From an uncultured Desulfomonile sp. (GTDB lineage: Bacteria > Desulfobacterota > Desulfomonilia > Desulfomonilales > Desulfomonilaceae), in contig CAITZA010000035.1 of NCBI GenBank assembly GCA_903896745.1, positions 1-56,570 on the forward strand: a stretch of 56,570 bases of DNA, written 5' to 3'. Under the pieces are notes generated by a model. It worked only from the letters and a program-made list of their open reading frames with translations. It was not told where the DNA came from and searched no databases. A program made the position numbers and the translations under genes. This document shows positions 41,816-51,406 of the stretch, piece by piece. Numbering within the stretch: position 1 is the first letter of the stretch; every line of letters starts with the position of its first letter.

Positions 41816-41984
41816 TCAATCTCTTTATTAAATCAGTGTAGTGACAACAAGCCTACATCAAGAGAAAATGTGGAGCAAGCCCGTTTACTTGTAGCATCTC
41901 AATAAGGGCTAAATTTGATAGATTTTGTATTCGATTCATGGTACTTGAGAAGTCGGTTTCAATATCCTTCCAGATGGAGCGGTC

Positions 41985-42821
41985 ATGCAGGGTGTCGGAC
42001 TTATTATAAAGAGAAGCGCCGATCAGGCATTAGACCTTTCTGAAAAAATTTGCAGATTTCTCAGGCAGCGTGGGGTGAGAATAGTTTTTGAGAAATCCTG
42101 TTCTGATCTTGCGACGGTCTGGGGAGCAGAATCGTCGGATAAACTGGCCGATAGCGTCAATCTGATAGTTTCCCTGGGTGGAGACGGAACTCTGTTACAG
42201 GCTGCTGCGCAACTCGATTCCAGGACTGTTCCTGTTTTAGGGGTAAACCTCGGAAGAGTTGGATTCATGGCAGAAATTGCTCCGGAAGAGGCACTGAACG
42301 AGATTGAACAAGCTCTGGAAGGACGATCATCTCTCGGCAAGAGAATGATGCTGTCAGTTTCAGCTCCTGATGGTAAGATCAGGAAATCCCTGAATGAAGT
42401 AGTGATACATTGGACCGGCATAGCCCGGATTATTGACCTTGGAATCAAGGTGGGATCGGGCAGGGATATGGAACTTCGGGCCGATGGTTTGATAATTTCG
42501 ACCCCCATCGGATCAAGCGCTTATTCCTATGCGGCTGGGGGCCCCCTGGTACATCCCGACGTCGAAGGAATACTACTGACACCTATCTGCCCTTACTCAG
42601 GACTCAAGAGACCCTTGTTGGTTCCTCCGGATCTTCCCATTCAACTAACCCTTAGCAAAGGTGAGAATTTCACTATGACCATTGATGGCCACACACACGT
42701 CTCGATGGCTCAGGGGGCATCCGTAATCATTGAAAAGTCCCTGTTTCCTTTTATTATAGTCAAATCCAGAAAGAGGGATTATTTTGATGTGCTTGACGCA
42801 AAACTAGGCTTGGTGCGTTAA
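41985..42821 (+). CDS. nadK: NAD kinase
   Basis: A 278-residue NAD kinase, which makes NADP from NAD and ATP. The catalytic GGDGT motif is at 65-69, followed by GVNLGRVGFMAE, the NE-type segment (SLNEVVIH), and STPIGSSAYSYAAGGPL in the C-terminal domain. Length is normal. It is followed by recN 92 nt downstream, a common neighbour in bacteria. Confidence 0.95.
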   Translation: MQGVGLIIKRSADQALDLSEKICRFLRQRGVRIVFEKSCSDLATVWGAESSDKLADSVNLIVSLGGDGTLLQAAAQLDSRTVPVLGVNLGRVGFMAEIAPEEALNEIEQALEGRSSLGKRMMLSVSAPDGKIRKSLNEVVIHWTGIARIIDLGIKVGSGRDMELRADGLIISTPIGSSAYSYAAGGPLVHPDVEGILLTPICPYSGLKRPLLVPPDLPIQLTLSKGENFTMTIDGHTHVSMAQGASVIIEKSLFPFIIVKSRKRDYFDVLDAKLGLVR

Positions 42822-42913
42822 TTATCGCCGACAATTGTTCCGTTCAGCGAGATCTTCCAACCGGTTCAAATTTGTTATATAAAGTGGTGGACTAAACCAC
42901 AGTTGAAGTTTTC

Positions 42914-44587
42914 ATGCTTAGATACTTAAAAATCTCCAATTTTGCTATTATCGACAATATTGAGATAGAATTTCGGGAAGGTTTTAATACCCTCACGGGA
43001 GAAACAGGCGCCGGTAAGTCAATACTTATTGGAGCGCTTGGCATCCTGCTGGGGGCAAAGAGTTCTTCTGAAATTATCAGATCAGGCTCGGATGAAGCTC
43101 GGGTCGAAGGGATTTTTGAGCTGCCTGACAACTTTGAATGGCAGGATGAAACTCTCGCCAGTTTAGCAGGCGCCAAAGAAATAATAGTTTCGCGTAGAAT
43201 CAATTCGTCTGGACGTTCCAGGTGCCTGGTCAATGGCGAACTTACCCCCATTACCTTCCTCCAAAAACTTGCGCCGCATCTGGTCAATATTTTTGGGCAG
43301 CATGCAAGCCATGTGTTGCTGAACCCCGAACAACATACGGAAATTCTAGACCGTTGCCAGAACCTGTATCCGCTCAGGGATAAGGTAAGAGAACTTTTCA
43401 CGGAACTCAGGAACTCCCAATCAGCATTTCTTAGGCTGGAGAAAAAATTTCTGGATGCAAAACGCAGAAGCATGGAGGATGCTGAAACAGTCGAGGAACT
43501 GTCATCAGCTCAATTGAAGGAATCTGAAGAAGATAATCTTATAACCGAACGTGATCTGCTCAAGAAGGCAGTTCAAGTCAGGGAACGTTCGTATGAAGCC
43601 TATCAGTCTTTGTACGGAAAGTCGGGTAGTGTTCTCGAGTCTTTGTCCGAGATCAAAAAAAACATTCAGTTTCTGTCATCCGTCAATCCCAAGCTACTGG
43701 ACGTTCAGAACAATTTTGATGAGGCATCTTACAGGCTTGAAGATGTGGCTCTTGAATTGAGAAATATTTCCGAAAATTTTCGCAGCGATCCTAAAAGACT
43801 TGAATGGATAGAAGAACGTCTTGGGCTTATCAGAAAACTAAAGAAAAAACACTCTACAGATTTGCCGGGACTCTTAAAAATTCTCAATGAGCTTTCTCGG
43901 GAGGCCGGAGACATCTTTGAGCTGGAGAAGGCAGTAAAAACAAAAAAAAGTGAGCTAGAAAGCAGCACTAATTCTTATTTGGATGAGGCAAAAAAGCTTT
44001 CTGAATTGCGCGAGCATGGAGCTATCAATCTGAAGAAGTCTATGGATTCTGAGCTAAAAGCTCTGTCGATGGCCGAGGCCAGATTTGAGGTAGTTACTCA
44101 CAGGCTCGAAGCAAATCAAATGTCTCCATCCGGACTCGAGACCGTTGAATTTTATTTGCAATCAAACCCTGGAGAAACAGCCAAACCTTTGTCCAAGATC
44201 GCATCCGGAGGAGAGCTTTCCCGCTTGATGCTCGCATTGAAGGCCCTCGAAATTCAGCAAGGCAAGGGTTCAACGCTAATATTCGATGAGGTGGACGCGG
44301 GCATAGGCGGTCATACGGCGGTAGCGGTAGCCGAACGGCTTGCCAGTATTGCAAGATACCAGCAAACTCTATGCATTACGCACCTTCACCAAATCGCTGC
44401 CAAGGCTGATCATCATCTTGCGGTGCGTAAATCCGTAAAGGATGGTAGAACATATCTTGAGGTTACAGAGTTGAGCCCGGAAGGCCGCGTTGATGAACTC
44501 ACCCGTATGCTTGGAGCTTCATCAGACGCCAAACCGGTGCGAGATCACCTTAAACGGATGATGAAAAGCCGTGGCAATGGAGTTTAA
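42914..44587 (+). CDS. recN: DNA repair protein RecN
   Basis: A 557-residue SMC-like ATPase acting in double-strand break repair. Walker A TGETGAGKS is at 28-36, the coiled coil with a hinge region spans about 160-370, and the C-terminal ATPase half has SGGELSRLMLALK (signature) and LIFDEVDAGIGG (Walker B). Length is normal. The stop overlaps the ribosome site of the following acetyltransferase, pointing to co-expression. Confidence 0.95.
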   Translation: MLRYLKISNFAIIDNIEIEFREGFNTLTGETGAGKSILIGALGILLGAKSSSEIIRSGSDEARVEGIFELPDNFEWQDETLASLAGAKEIIVSRRINSSGRSRCLVNGELTPITFLQKLAPHLVNIFGQHASHVLLNPEQHTEILDRCQNLYPLRDKVRELFTELRNSQSAFLRLEKKFLDAKRRSMEDAETVEELSSAQLKESEEDNLITERDLLKKAVQVRERSYEAYQSLYGKSGSVLESLSEIKKNIQFLSSVNPKLLDVQNNFDEASYRLEDVALELRNISENFRSDPKRLEWIEERLGLIRKLKKKHSTDLPGLLKILNELSREAGDIFELEKAVKTKKSELESSTNSYLDEAKKLSELREHGAINLKKSMDSELKALSMAEARFEVVTHRLEANQMSPSGLETVEFYLQSNPGETAKPLSKIASGGELSRLMLALKALEIQQGKGSTLIFDEVDAGIGGHTAVAVAERLASIARYQQTLCITHLHQIAAKADHHLAVRKSVKDGRTYLEVTELSPEGRVDELTRMLGASSDAKPVRDHLKRMMKSRGNGV

Positions 44588-44590
44588 ATT

Positions 44591-45049
44591 TTGATCCGCA
44601 AGGCAATGTTAAGCGATGTCAAAACTATTCACAAAATAATATCCGGACAGGCGCGTCACGGGCATGTGCTTGCTAGGGCAATGACCGATCTTTACGCTCA
44701 GATAAGGGATTTCACAGTACTTGTCGATGAAAGTTCTGGCGAAATAGTTGGATGTGGAGCTTTGAGAATAGTATGGGAAGATTTGGCCGAGATTCGGTCT
44801 GTTGCGGTTCGGTCTTCATTTCAGAAGACCGGTCTGGGAAGCCGATTGATCGAATCTCTGATTCAGGAAGCAGACGCCATGGGAATAAGGAGAGTATTCG
44901 TCCTGACATACAGGGTCAGGTTGTTTGAGCGGCTTGGCTTTCAACAAATGGATAAAAACATGCTTCCCCACAAGATATGGGCTGATTGCATCAATTGCCC
45001 AAAATTCCCGGAATGCGACGAAATTGCCTTGGTCAGGAATCAGGATTGA
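44591..45049 (+). CDS. GNAT acetyltransferase, short N-acetylglutamate synthase-like
   Basis: A 152-residue GNAT enzyme. The order IRKAMLSDVKTIHKI, GCGALRIVWEDLAEIRSVAV, then QKTGLGSRLIESL (acetyl-CoA loop) and FVLTYRVRLFERLGF matches the short ArgA-type proteins that start arginine synthesis in many bacteria. The tail CINCPKFPECDE with three Cys is also seen in that group. A TTG start at 44591 is likely, since GGAG sits eight nt upstream within recN's end and MIRKA is typical; ATG 44606 is the alternative. Confidence 0.82.
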   Translation: MIRKAMLSDVKTIHKIISGQARHGHVLARAMTDLYAQIRDFTVLVDESSGEIVGCGALRIVWEDLAEIRSVAVRSSFQKTGLGSRLIESLIQEADAMGIRRVFVLTYRVRLFERLGFQQMDKNMLPHKIWADCINCPKFPECDEIALVRNQD

Positions 45050-45108
45050 TAAAAGGTACCATAATTTTCAAAACCACCAGTCTTGTATTGGTGAGAATCA
45101 GGACTTTC

Positions 45109-45603
45109 ATGAAAAAACAATCCTTCTCGTTTGTATTGGTAGCTGGCACATTGACGTTTGTGATGACCCTGATCGTTTGTTCAGGGTGTGGAGTTATCAA
45201 TCCTGGCAAATGGAAAGGCATAGAAACCACATCAAAGGACGAGCAATATTACTTGGTTAAGGATGTTTTTCTGACTCCGGGGTCTTCAGCCGCTGCAAAA
45301 GAGAGTTTCGATCATAATGTAAATGAGACCGTGAATCTGTTTTTCGTGCCCAGGAATGAGACCAACAAATATACCGCGGAATCCATATGGTACGATCCGT
45401 CTGACCAGGAATTTAGAACCATCAGGACTACCTATGATTCCCAGAGTGAAGGCAAAAAGGGAGTGGAGAGAAAATCCGGTGGAACTACGAGAATCCACAC
45501 CATGCCGACGGCTGTTCTCTACAATCATAAGCCTGGTCTGTGGCGAGTTGAACTTCTCCTTGACGGAAAGCTGGCCCGACGCCTCAGTTTCTCCGTGAGG
45601 TAA
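45109..45603 (+). CDS. Exported lipoprotein-like protein of unknown function
   Basis: A 164-residue protein with an N-terminal signal (about 1-27) ending in CSGCGV, probably a lipoprotein signal with Cys as the first mature residue. The mature part is beta-rich: SFDHNVNETVNLFF, then TTRIHTMPTAVLYN and GLWRVELLLDGKLARRL, an immunoglobulin-like pattern. I do not recognise the family. ATG 45109 is preceded by CAGGA. It heads a group of exported proteins (45745-50989). Confidence 0.72.
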   Translation: MKKQSFSFVLVAGTLTFVMTLIVCSGCGVINPGKWKGIETTSKDEQYYLVKDVFLTPGSSAAAKESFDHNVNETVNLFFVPRNETNKYTAESIWYDPSDQEFRTIRTTYDSQSEGKKGVERKSGGTTRIHTMPTAVLYNHKPGLWRVELLLDGKLARRLSFSVR

Positions 45604-45744
45604 ATTAAAGCTTTATTGATCATTTTAGAATCAGCGGGGATCAGCCTGTCCTATCATGTGTCATCACAGCACTCTCAAACACCCTCTTGCGAAGTTAATC
45701 CTAAATTGATAAAATATAAAATAGCCCTAATACTTGGAGGCTTA

Positions 45745-47544
45745 GTGAAAACCTCTAATTTTACAATGAAGTTTTTTCTGTGTATTATTCTGGTTCATTT
45801 CGCTATTTCATCTGCTGTTTCAGATCGCCTGTATGCTCCTGAACATCTCTGGCGCAAAAATATAGCCGAAAAATCTGATCCAGTTGATATCGCTGACACT
45901 CACCTCGGCATTCCCTATAGGGATGATGGGGCATTAGATGATCAGGGAGTTTTCACCACTTTCGACAGCACCAATCGGCGGTTTGACACTCCCGGTCTTA
46001 ACTGCAGCGGACTGGTGGTGTCTGTGGCCAGATACCTCTATAACAAAAACTGGTCATTGCAGGATGTCTCGCGTGACCGTCAGAACAATAGCGGTAATGG
46101 GGCCCCACTTGGTCAAGATTGGGATTTCGGATATGACCTCATTCTAAATCTCGCCGATGGACACAATCCCCGGGTCATCATGCCCGACGGTCGGCCTTAC
46201 GATCTTAAAAACGCCGACGGCGTTTCTCTGAGAGGTTTTGACCTTGATGACACGACATCATGGAACAAGGTCCTTTCAAAGATGAAGCCCGGGAAAGTCT
46301 ATTTTGGTAGCATCAGCAGGCCCACCAACCAAAAGGGCTACAAGTTACTGCATTACCATGTTGTATTGATGATCCCGGACAACAGCGGCGCTGTATGGCT
46401 TTATCATGCCACTAGGCGTAGTAATGCGCATAAAATGAATGTTAAATCCGCTCAGGGCTTGAACAGATTCATGAGTCAGTTCAGAGGAGCCCGCGGGGAC
46501 GAAAAACAAATACTGATCGTAGAAGCTGACCTTCCGGATTTGAGCGCTCCGGTTCAAGCTGTCACAGATAATGCCGGCAAGGCGTTTGTCCAGAATCAGA
46601 CTCAAACGGCCAGCGATGCAGGCGTTGGGACTGAACCGAGGAACATTGCATCAACCCAGAATTTAAACCTGATAGCCCAAAATCCCTCCACCGAGACTCA
46701 ACCCCAAGATTATGCGGCGCAAAAACCAGCGGCCTCAAAAGGGCCGGATATTGAAATAACCCATCTTGCCGGCAAGGTTTTTAAATCTTTCCCGGAATTA
46801 ATGTCCCATGTTCCGAAGTTCGCTGATGACAGGAAAGAATCGATAAAATTCTGGTTCCGTAACCAGGGTAGCGCTCCCAAAAATCTGGAAATAAGACTTA
46901 GGGGGCCCCAGACCGACGTTAACAGAAACCTTGCGATGCCTCCGGGTGGAGTAGATCTGGAGGTTAAGTTTCCGGGTGATTTTGGGTCTGCCAGACGCGG
47001 TTCTCTACTTGAAGGTGAATACCTCATTGAGACAAAAATAGATGGAGCGGACTGGACCGCCAATCTCTTTGAAATCGCAAAACCGCGAGAGGCCTTTCCA
47101 AAGATTCTGAATGTCAAAATCCCTTCTGATGTTCAATCCGGAAAAACTTTCACCGTAACGATTCAGGCCCAGAACCAGGGAGCGGAATCTGATTACGGAG
47201 GCATCACGATATCATCACCTGACCCCTCGGGCTTAAGGATTGCTTCTGCAAAACCCGGAAAGGTATATGCTCCTGGCAGCACCGTGCTCTCTGTTTTGTC
47301 CGATAAAATAAAAACCAAGGTCCCAATGGCCGAGCTCTGGATAGAATTATGGGCTGAAAAAAAGGGTTACGAGATGCAGGTTCAGGTAACCGCCGGACGG
47401 CCTGGAACTTACCCCATTTATGTCAGATGCGCCCTGAGAGGTGTCAACGTAAAAAGTAGCGTCATCCTGATGGATCCCCCAATGAGCAAAACTGTTGACC
47501 AGCAGGGGTTCCCTGTTGATGTTTATATGGTTAATGTAAGATAA
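45745..47544 (+). CDS. Exported NlpC/P60-like protein with C-terminal Ig-like region
   Basis: A 599-residue exported protein. Signal peptide within residues 1-26. Residues 45-300 resemble NlpC/P60 cysteine peptidases: GLNCSGLVVSV with Cys87, then LLHYHVVLMI holding the His, then WLYHATR. These enzymes cut peptidoglycan peptides. A Gln/Asn/Thr-rich linker (about 300-350) leads to a beta-rich part resembling adhesion/CARDB folds (NQGSAPKNLEIRLRG, VTIQAQNQG). GTG 45745 after GGAGG is the preferred start; upstream frames lack a ribosome site. Confidence 0.68.
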   Translation: MKTSNFTMKFFLCIILVHFAISSAVSDRLYAPEHLWRKNIAEKSDPVDIADTHLGIPYRDDGALDDQGVFTTFDSTNRRFDTPGLNCSGLVVSVARYLYNKNWSLQDVSRDRQNNSGNGAPLGQDWDFGYDLILNLADGHNPRVIMPDGRPYDLKNADGVSLRGFDLDDTTSWNKVLSKMKPGKVYFGSISRPTNQKGYKLLHYHVVLMIPDNSGAVWLYHATRRSNAHKMNVKSAQGLNRFMSQFRGARGDEKQILIVEADLPDLSAPVQAVTDNAGKAFVQNQTQTASDAGVGTEPRNIASTQNLNLIAQNPSTETQPQDYAAQKPAASKGPDIEITHLAGKVFKSFPELMSHVPKFADDRKESIKFWFRNQGSAPKNLEIRLRGPQTDVNRNLAMPPGGVDLEVKFPGDFGSARRGSLLEGEYLIETKIDGADWTANLFEIAKPREAFPKILNVKIPSDVQSGKTFTVTIQAQNQGAESDYGGITISSPDPSGLRIASAKPGKVYAPGSTVLSVLSDKIKTKVPMAELWIELWAEKKGYEMQVQVTAGRPGTYPIYVRCALRGVNVKSSVILMDPPMSKTVDQQGFPVDVYMVNVR

Positions 47545-47619
47545 TATATGGTCAGGAATTGTTTAATGACTATTTTCTATCATGGTAATGACCACTTGCA
47601 TATCGTCTGGAGGTTCTTC

Positions 47620-48729
47620 ATGAAAGCGGTGTCGCATCTGTCAGGATTATTACTTGCTGTAACTATTATGTTTCCAATACTTGCAAATGCCGCTGTCAAG
47701 GAAGAGCCATGGTCTGAGATAGAAGCGCGGACAAAATTCCTTCGTACGAAGCATTATATTGAAGTTGTTCGAGTTCATTCCAATGTTTATAAGAGCGCTC
47801 GCGCAAAGGGCGGTCAGGACATTCCAGGACCTTTCCCTGTCCATGTTGTGTTACCGGAAAATTACGAAACAGACCTTAACCGACGTTACGGAGTCGTTTA
47901 CCTCCTTGGTGGAAAATCCGGATGGGACAACGGGCCCGAACTCGGTGGGGCGACATACTGGTCTGTTTGGTGTAAGACACCGTTGGTGATGGACAATCTC
48001 AAGTCCGGAAATCTAACTCCGGCCAGCTTTCAGGAAAATGTTAATGATCGGGAATTGAGAATGTTCAACCAGTGGCTCCGGGAGAACCCGTATGACGACA
48101 TTATTGCGGTATCATTATGGAACCCGGGTGGTGGCGCTACTGCGCAATATGAAAAGTATCTCATTGATGAAGTGATACCGTTTATAGACGCGCATTATCG
48201 TACGGTTCCCGACCGAAGATTCAGGGGCATAGATGGGGCATGCGCCGGCGCCGCTCAGGCCATCATGATATCAGCCAGACGCCCGGACATTTTTGGTTAC
48301 GCTGGTGGGCAACAAACCGATCTCGGTAGCTATCCCATGGTTCCAGACGTCTGGAGAAGTAATGTAGCTCGAATTAAAAAAGCCGGCGGCATCGTTTACA
48401 ATATCAATACGAACACTAAAGATGGATGCAACACATACAGTAATCGCGGGCGTCTGTACGAACTTGTCGAGGACATGAAGGCCGCTGGTTTTCCTGTCAC
48501 AGTAAATGTTTTTGAGAGCTGCGGACATGGATATTGCGCCTACAGGTACCCTAATGGCCATCAGGCGCTCTATTGGTTTTCAAGACAGTTTTCCAACAAC
48601 ATGAAGGCCCTCGGGATTAATCAGAACCTCACACCAGTTGTTAAAAACACCGTCGCCGATGAGGATGCTTCAAAACCAAAACAGGCTAGTTCCGGGGATA
48701 AAGTAAAACCATTCCCCGCTTTGTGGTAG
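47620..48729 (+). CDS. Exported esterase-fold protein with Cys at the nucleophile site
   Basis: A 369-residue protein. Signal peptide 1-24 (ending ANA). The rest has the alpha/beta fold of the esterase D/PF00756 type: FPVHVVLPENY, YGVVYLLGGKSG, LIDEVIPFIDAHYRT, and late His in CGHGY. The nucleophile elbow reads GACAG, so Cys208 replaces Ser. ATG 47620 follows CTGGAGG. The next gene is a paralogue with a normal Ser. Either a Cys nucleophile or a non-enzymatic binding role is possible. Confidence 0.75.
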   Translation: MKAVSHLSGLLLAVTIMFPILANAAVKEEPWSEIEARTKFLRTKHYIEVVRVHSNVYKSARAKGGQDIPGPFPVHVVLPENYETDLNRRYGVVYLLGGKSGWDNGPELGGATYWSVWCKTPLVMDNLKSGNLTPASFQENVNDRELRMFNQWLRENPYDDIIAVSLWNPGGGATAQYEKYLIDEVIPFIDAHYRTVPDRRFRGIDGACAGAAQAIMISARRPDIFGYAGGQQTDLGSYPMVPDVWRSNVARIKKAGGIVYNINTNTKDGCNTYSNRGRLYELVEDMKAAGFPVTVNVFESCGHGYCAYRYPNGHQALYWFSRQFSNNMKALGINQNLTPVVKNTVADEDASKPKQASSGDKVKPFPALW

Positions 48730-48817
48730 CACGTTGAGGAAAAAACAGCTTAATTCGAGGCATCTCCTTATATTCAACTAGTTTCTCTTATGTTTGTTTG
48801 TTTCTTGCGTAGCAGAC

Positions 48818-49891
48818 ATGTCAAATACAAAATCCTGTTGCTTGATGATCTTGCTTCTCGTATTCGGGCCATTGGCCTGTGTTGGATGTTCAGACACTTC
48901 CGAAAAAAAGGCATCCCTGAGTGAACCAATAACAGTTACTGAGAGAGTGGGAAAAGGTCGTGTGATACAAGAGGCCCCATCTGATCCAGGAAAAGAACCA
49001 TACATCCAAGGTTCAAAACAGAAACAGGATCTAGAGGATACCCAACCCGCTATTGAAAAGGTTGGAAATTTCCTGACGCCAACTGAATATTTCTCCATAC
49101 CGTCCCGACACTTTTCTGAAGCAATTTGCGCTGTTAGCCTTCCCCAAGATTACAACAACGATCCCACAAGGAAATATCCATTGGTTGTGGCCTTTGGAGG
49201 CGCAGGGGAATGTATGCGCAGCCCGCGACAGGGAGCTCTGGCCTGGGTTCACTATTACAGGGCCGATGAAGCAGCAAATGCGCTGTCTTCCCAGAATCTT
49301 AAATCGTCAGACTTCAGGGGATTGGTAAACAAGGACCAGTTGGAAAAATTCAATCGGAGTCTTCAAACTTCCCCATACAAAGGCGTTGTTCTAGTTTGTC
49401 CATATTCTCCGGTCTTGGGAATGCAACCCGGACTGGAATTTCCCGAATATGAAAAATATGTTATGGATGAACTGATTCCGGCTCTTTGCAAACACTACAG
49501 GATCGATCCATCCGGAATTGGAGTTGATGGCGTTTCCATGGGTGGCGCTCGATCCATGTATTACGGCTTCAAATATCCTGAAGTGTTTAAGCGAATTGGA
49601 TCTGTCCAGGCCGCTGTTGGCCCGTTCATGGAAACCTACAGGCTTCTGATCAATAGCAATCACGATCAAATAAGTAAATGCTCAATACAGATAGTTTCCA
49701 GTGATGGCGACATATTCCTCAAATCGGTCGATGCATTTTCTTCGATGCTGAATTCTTTGCGTTTGCCTCATTCACTACTGATATTGACTGGGCCGCATGA
49801 TTACATCTTCAATCAAGGCCCCGGATCATTGGCGCTACTCGCTTTTCATGGCCTACCAACACCAAAAACCCCGCAGGGCCCGGTTCGATAG
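48818..49891 (+). CDS. Exported lipoprotein esterase (PF00756-like)
   Basis: A 357-residue protein. A lipoprotein-type signal (1-27, with LACVGC) is followed by a Glu/Lys/Gln-rich spacer and an esterase-fold domain: ISLP-like strand PLVVAFGGAGE, MDELIPALCKHYRI, nucleophile elbow GVSMGG with Ser240, and a late His in TGPHDYIF. It is paralogous to the gene just upstream but has the normal nucleophile. ATG 48818 is chosen, though its ribosome site is weak; an ATG-free extension to 48794 is possible. Substrate unknown. Confidence 0.73.
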   Translation: MSNTKSCCLMILLLVFGPLACVGCSDTSEKKASLSEPITVTERVGKGRVIQEAPSDPGKEPYIQGSKQKQDLEDTQPAIEKVGNFLTPTEYFSIPSRHFSEAICAVSLPQDYNNDPTRKYPLVVAFGGAGECMRSPRQGALAWVHYYRADEAANALSSQNLKSSDFRGLVNKDQLEKFNRSLQTSPYKGVVLVCPYSPVLGMQPGLEFPEYEKYVMDELIPALCKHYRIDPSGIGVDGVSMGGARSMYYGFKYPEVFKRIGSVQAAVGPFMETYRLLINSNHDQISKCSIQIVSSDGDIFLKSVDAFSSMLNSLRLPHSLLILTGPHDYIFNQGPGSLALLAFHGLPTPKTPQGPVR

Positions 49892-49939
49892 CCTCTAGAA
49901 TGTGCTGCGGTTACTGCCAGTCAACCTCAAGGGACTTTC

Positions 49940-50989
49940 ATGCATTCAGACTCTGTTCCAGGAATCATCCGCCAGGCGCTAGATGACAACATGTTCACAG
50001 GCGCCGCCCTGATACTTGTAAGAAAAGGTCACACCGTCCTGGAAGAATATTTTGGGAGGATTGGTATTTCTGATGAAAAGAGAGTCGATAGTCACACGCT
50101 ATTTGACCTGGCATCATTGACCAAAGTCCTGGCGACAACCCCGTGCTGGATGAAACTGCTTGAAAGTCATCCCGAGGCGCTTGATTCTCCAATAAGCAGA
50201 TGGTTTGAACGAATTCCTCATGACAAGACCTCGATCACGCCTCGACTTTTGCTGGCGCATAGTTCTGGTTTACCGGCCTGGCGGCCATATTATCTGTTTA
50301 ACAGGGGGCTAGGACATAGGGACTTTGTAACAGCGCGAATATTAAACGAAAACCTGGCTTATCCAACTGGTGGGGCAAGCGTTTATTCGGACCTCGGTTT
50401 CATCCTTCTGGCACACATACTGGAAAAGCAAACTTCAAAATCACTCGATGAAGTTTGCAAACAGCTTGTTTATGGATATCTAGACCTCTGCGATGAACTC
50501 TTGTTCAATCCTTCCGACAGTTTTAGGGATACGGCTCAAACAAGATCCGGCGATAAACCCGGGACGGTGAATGATCTGAATGCGAGGGCCCTGGGTGGGG
50601 TAGCTGGTCATGCCGGACTTTTTGGAACGGCGAAGGGCGTGGCGCGCCTTTCGTGGGAGTTTGTCAAAAGCCTTCATCATGAAAATAGTTTTTTTGATCA
50701 GGATATGATGAAAATATTTGTTACACCATGTACCCATGTTCCGGGCAGTTCAAGGGCATTAGGATTTGATACAAAATCCGCCGTAGGTTCTTCATGTGGC
50801 TCGTTATTCGGCGCCTCAAGTTTCGGTCATACGGGATTTACCGGAACGTCGGTTTGGACAGACCCTGAACGTGAACTTGTGGCAGTGTTTCTGACAAATC
50901 GTGTAGCCATGGGAGAATCTGACCTGCGAATCAAGATTCTGAGGCCAACGCTTCATGACAAAATTATAAAAATGTTTCAAAGGGAATAA
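49940..50989 (+). CDS. Serine hydrolase, class C beta-lactamase family
   Basis: A 349-residue member of the beta-lactamase/D-alanyl-D-alanine peptidase-like family. The SxxK motif is Ser59-Leu-Thr-Lys62, the YxN-like motif is YSD, and the third motif is HTG in GHTGFTGTS. There is no clear signal peptide, so it may be cytoplasmic or use an unusual export route. It may be a peptidase or an esterase. It follows the esterase pair by 48 nt on the same strand. Confidence 0.85.
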   Translation: MHSDSVPGIIRQALDDNMFTGAALILVRKGHTVLEEYFGRIGISDEKRVDSHTLFDLASLTKVLATTPCWMKLLESHPEALDSPISRWFERIPHDKTSITPRLLLAHSSGLPAWRPYYLFNRGLGHRDFVTARILNENLAYPTGGASVYSDLGFILLAHILEKQTSKSLDEVCKQLVYGYLDLCDELLFNPSDSFRDTAQTRSGDKPGTVNDLNARALGGVAGHAGLFGTAKGVARLSWEFVKSLHHENSFFDQDMMKIFVTPCTHVPGSSRALGFDTKSAVGSSCGSLFGASSFGHTGFTGTSVWTDPERELVAVFLTNRVAMGESDLRIKILRPTLHDKIIKMFQRE

Positions 50990-51406
50990 ACAAAAGGCGC
51001 GTTTGCTGGCAAGGGTTCAAAAGCGATACTGAAGGCTATCACGAAAATCGCCGATAACACTATGGCCGTAAGGAAAAGTGTTCTGCGGGACCATATTTCC
51101 AGCGGGTCTTTGAAAGTATTATCAAGCCTGGCGCATTCTGGACATGATACGCCGCCTCGAGGGTGGTTTGCGTCATCAGTTCTGTTGCGCCCCATGACTT
51201 TGTTACCTGATCATTTCTGTGACAATTCTGGCAGGAACTCAAATGATTGAATACAATACAACGACATGTTCCAAGTTTATCACAACACACATATCGCTCT
51301 TTCAATGTACCATGATTTGTCATCAACAGGCAATTAATATTGATTAGCGCCATGAAGCTTGCCAACTACCCTGTGTTAAGGGATTTCATCCCTGAACGAG
51401 CCTCTT
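50990..51406. other. Gene-free interval
   Basis: This 417-nt stretch lies between the stops of the serine hydrolase (+) and uppP (-). I see no convincing gene. A 6-bp hairpin, AGGGAT/ATCCCT with a 3-nt loop (51379-51393), lies 14 nt past the uppP stop and could be a weak terminator for uppP. Confidence 0.55.

Noticed and set aside
51060-51365. Minus-strand frame of 101 residues after uppP
   Set aside because: No ribosome site or domain; a second frame overlaps it; composition is unlike the neighbours.
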